Part shown: piece after piece, positions 61,905 to 64,000 of the stretch
Numbering within the stretch: the first letter of the stretch is position 1
How the letters are laid out: each line of letters starts with the position of its first letter
The notes under the pieces: model-generated
What the model was told of the DNA's origin: nothing
Databases searched by the model: none
What the model saw: only the letters and a program-made list of their open reading frames with translations
Assembly: GCA_050261915.1 (NCBI GenBank)
Contig: JBLNDT010000089.1
Location: 62,001-126,000 of the forward strand
Direction of reading: 5' to 3'
Source: UBA699 sp050261915
Lineage (GTDB): Bacteria; Bacillota; Clostridia; Clostridiales; Clostridiaceae
DNA: 64,000 nt
Translations under genes and position numbers: made by a program

Positions 61905-62808
61905 TAATTTTTTTGATAAACTAAAGACAGGACTAACAAAAACAAAAGGTAACTTTACAGATAAAATTTCTCAGGTACTTACTGGTGCAGTTATAATTGA
62001 TGAAGATTTATACGAGGAAATTGAAGAAATACTAATTACAGCAGATATAGGGGTTGAAACTTCAATAGAAATTATAGAAAAACTTAGGGCTAAAATAAAA
62101 GAAGATAAAATAAAGGATCCTATGCTGGTTAATGATTGTTTAAAGGCAGTTGTTGTTGAAATTCTCGGGGGAGAAAAAGGAAGTATTGAACCTGAATCCG
62201 TGCCAGAGGTTATACTTGTAATAGGGGTTAATGGGGTTGGCAAAACCACTTCTATTGGTAAAATAGCTGCTCGTCTTAAAAATAATAACTATAAAGTGCT
62301 TATGGCTGCAGCAGATACCTTTAGAGCAGCTGCCATAGATCAGCTGGAAGTTTGGAGCAAAAGAGCAGGAGTAGATATAGTAAAACATCAGGAAGGCTCA
62401 GACCCTGCCGCAGTAGTATTTGATTCAATCCAGGCTGCAAAGGCAAGGAAAATCGATGTGCTGATTTGTGATACTGCCGGAAGACTTCATAACAAGAAAA
62501 ATCTTATGGATGAGCTTGGAAAAATAAACAGGATAATTGAAAGAGAATTCAGCGAAGCATCCAAAACTACTTTATTGGTATTAGATGCAACCACAGGTCA
62601 AAATGCAGTTCAGCAGGCAAAACAATTTATGAATGTAGCAAAAATTGACGGTATAATTTTGACAAAGCTTGATGGAACAGCAAAAGGAGGAATTGTTATT
62701 TCAATAAAACACCAGCTTGGCATCCCTGTAAAGCTTATTGGAGTTGGTGAAGGCATTGAAGATCTTCAAGATTTTGACCCTGAATCCTTTGCGGAAGCAT
62801 TATTTTAA
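61897..62808 (+). CDS. ftsY: Signal recognition particle receptor FtsY
   Basis: A 303-residue SRP GTPase with N domain and G domain: G1 GVNGVGKTTSIGKIA (about 109-123), DTAGRLHNKKNLMDEL and TKLDGTAKGG. It lacks the acidic A domain, as is normal for Firmicutes. The ATG at 61897 is preferred because GGGAGAG is well spaced; an ATG at 61891 is too close. It overlaps smc by 8 bp. Confidence 0.96.
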   Translation: MLNNFFDKLKTGLTKTKGNFTDKISQVLTGAVIIDEDLYEEIEEILITADIGVETSIEIIEKLRAKIKEDKIKDPMLVNDCLKAVVVEILGGEKGSIEPESVPEVILVIGVNGVGKTTSIGKIAARLKNNNYKVLMAAADTFRAAAIDQLEVWSKRAGVDIVKHQEGSDPAAVVFDSIQAAKARKIDVLICDTAGRLHNKKNLMDELGKINRIIEREFSEASKTTLLVLDATTGQNAVQQAKQFMNVAKIDGIILTKLDGTAKGGIVISIKHQLGIPVKLIGVGEGIEDLQDFDPESFAEALF

Positions 62809-62849
62809 TGTGTTAAGTAAAAATACTTGACACATTTGTTTTGTTTTGA
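62809..62849 (+). terminator. Terminator of smc-ftsY overlapping the ylxM promoter
   Basis: TGTGTTAAGT pairs with ACTTGACACA with one wobble around AAAAAT, followed by TTTGTTTTGTTTTG. The right arm contains the TTGACA of the next promoter. Confidence 0.7.
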
Positions 62850-62855
62850 TATTAT
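62827..62855 (+). promoter_or_regulatory. SigA-type promoter of ylxM-ffh
   Basis: TTGACA at 62827-62832, a 17-nt spacer, and TATTAT at 62850-62855, about 37 nt upstream of the ylxM start. Confidence 0.78.
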
Positions 62856-62891
62856 ATACTACGTTGAGTAATTTTGTTTGGAGATAAATAT

Positions 62892-63218
62892 ATGGATGAT
62901 AGAATAAAGCTTTCAATTCTCATAGATTTATACGGAGTTTTGCTTACTGATAAACAAAGGGATATAATGAATCTTTATTATAACGATGATTTATCTTTAG
63001 CTGAAATAGGAGAAATTACAAACACCAGCAGACAGGCAGTTTTTGATATTATAAAAAGGTGTGACAAACTCCTTTTGGAATATGAAGAAAAACTATGTCT
63101 TTTGAAAAATGAAATTGAAAGTAAATTATTCAAAGAAAATTTACTTGAAATGCTGGAATTAGTTGATAATAACGATAAAATTGAAAAAATAAAAAAATAT
63201 ATTTTAGAAAATATTTAG
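62892..63218 (+). CDS. ylxM: YlxM family SRP-associated HTH protein
   Basis: A 108-residue protein with the sigma-factor-like HTH: LTDKQRDIMNLYYNDDLSLAEIGEITNTSRQAV region and then a C-terminal helix. YlxM homologues occur upstream of ffh and bind SRP RNA in streptococci. GGAG supports the ATG at 62892. It is 10 bp before ffh. Confidence 0.92.
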   Translation: MDDRIKLSILIDLYGVLLTDKQRDIMNLYYNDDLSLAEIGEITNTSRQAVFDIIKRCDKLLLEYEEKLCLLKNEIESKLFKENLLEMLELVDNNDKIEKIKKYILENI

Positions 63219-63228
63219 GAGGACTAGC

Positions 63229-64000
63229 ATGGCTTTTGAGGGTTTGGCTTCTAAGCTTCAAGAAACACTTAAGAAGCTTAAAGGCAAAGGTAAGTTATCT
63301 GAAAACGACATTAAGGATGCTATGCGTGAAGTTAAATTAGCTTTACTTGAAGCTGATGTAAACTATAAAGTAGTTAAAAGTTTTATAAAGTCTGTTAGTG
63401 AAAAATGCTCCGGTGCAGAGGTTTTAAACAGCCTTACTCCTGGGCAGCATGTAATAAAAATAGTAAATGAAGAACTTACTTCTCTTATGGGAAGTACTGA
63501 AACAGGTATTGAATTTTCCTCCAGCGGCCTTACAGTAATTATGCTTGTAGGTCTTCAGGGAGCAGGTAAAACCACCATGTGCGGTAAACTTGCACTTCAG
63601 CTTAGGAAAAAGAACAAAAAACCACTTCTTACAGCCTGCGATATATACAGACCAGCAGCAATAAAGCAGCTTGAGGTTGTAGGAAAACAAATTGATGTGC
63701 CTGTATTTTCACTAGGTGACAAGGTTAACCCTGTGGACATTTCAAAGGGTGCCATAGAATATGCCAGAAACAACGGTCTTAACGTTGTTATAATAGATAC
63801 TGCAGGAAGACTTCACATAGATGAAGAACTCATGGATGAACTTAAAAATGTTAAAGAAGCTGTAAATCCAAGTGAGGTTCTTTTGGTGGTGGATTCCATG
63901 ACAGGCCAGGATGCAGTAAATGTTGCAGAAAGCTTCAATGAACAGCTGGACCTTACAGGAGTAATACTTACTAAGCTTGATGGTGATACAAGAGGAGGAG
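63229..64000 (+). CDS. ffh: Signal recognition particle protein Ffh (partial)
   Basis: The N-terminal 257 residues are present, and the gene runs off the right edge. The N domain starts MAFEGLASKLQETLKKLKGKG, G1 is LVGLQGAGKTTMCGKLALQ, and DTAGRLHIDEELMDEL and TKLDGDTRGG follow. It binds signal sequences and 4.5S RNA and docks with FtsY. The M domain lies outside the window. SD TAGGAGG precedes the ATG. Confidence 0.96.
   Translation, partial: MAFEGLASKLQETLKKLKGKGKLSENDIKDAMREVKLALLEADVNYKVVKSFIKSVSEKCSGAEVLNSLTPGQHVIKIVNEELTSLMGSTETGIEFSSSGLTVIMLVGLQGAGKTTMCGKLALQLRKKNKKPLLTACDIYRPAAIKQLEVVGKQIDVPVFSLGDKVNPVDISKGAIEYARNNGLNVVIIDTAGRLHIDEELMDELKNVKEAVNPSEVLLVVDSMTGQDAVNVAESFNEQLDLTGVILTKLDGDTRGG

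Noticed and set aside
1..64000. CRISPR array, tRNA/rRNA genes, insertion sequences, known defence cassettes
   Set aside because: No regular repeats, tRNA-like clover leaves, transposase or terminal repeats were found by reading; the window is mostly a conserved housekeeping region.

Overview
The window is a low-GC, AT-rich stretch with strong GGAGG-type ribosome binding sites, many TTG/GTG starts and sporulation genes (spoIVA, spoVM, ylbJ). Together with the fermentative pta-ackA pair and the gene orders yicC-remA-gmk-rpoZ-coaBC-priA-def-fmt and plsX-acpP-rnc-smc-ftsY-ylxM-ffh, this points to an anaerobic, spore-forming Clostridium (Clostridiaceae). The species cannot be named from sequence alone. 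No rRNA, tRNA, insertion sequence, prophage or CRISPR array was seen.

Layout. Positions 1-6650 are mixed: a partial XPD/DinG-like helicase with an N-terminal nuclease domain, an SH3-NlpC/P60 hydrolase, a ferritin-like protein, a NYN-LOTUS protein, an MBL hydrolase and two exported proteins. At 6760-11244 lies carAB behind a PyrR-type attenuator leader. At 11271-15383 are an RNA methyltransferase, a displaced coaD-like gene and a run of an MBL hydrolase, a deacetylase lipoprotein, a TPR lipoprotein and a 51-aa protein. At 15550-18607 are a MocR regulator, a D-cysteine desulfhydrase-like enzyme, an ABM protein and a DUF503 protein. At 18711-25011 are an unusual LDH-family enzyme, a DMT exporter, a lipase-glpK operon, a TrmB regulator with HAD phosphatase, and a LapA-domain protein. 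At 25012-28686 a putative DNA-repair pair (DUF4130 plus radical SAM) diverges from spoIVA.

From 28930 the window is mostly the conserved housekeeping core. yicC, remA, gmk, rpoZ and coaBC are followed by priA, def, fmt, yugP, rsmB, rlmN, prpC, prkC, rsgA, rpe, thiN, a small membrane protein and spoVM (28930-43909). rpmB is convergent. Then come a Gls24 protein, fakA-like DAK2, recG, rsmD and a coiled-coil protein, with ylbJ and tmcAL on the minus strand. pta-ackA, yceD-rpmF, plsX, acpP, rnc, an Elp3-like radical SAM gene, a 31-aa membrane peptide, smc, ftsY, ylxM and ffh (cut by the right edge) complete the window.

The most notable observations are: (1) rlmN and plsX both lack a plausible ATG/GTG/TTG start that fits their conserved N-termini, but each has an ATT codon correctly spaced after a GGTGA-type Shine-Dalgarno; (2) a 19-bp near-perfect hairpin sits just upstream of the rnc ribosome binding site, a candidate RNase III autoregulatory site; (3) a 21-codon spoVM gene with Pro9 is visible; (4) coaD is missing from its usual place after rsmD and a coaD-like gene lies about 36 kb away; (5) an LDH-family enzyme has changed coenzyme- and substrate-selecting residues.
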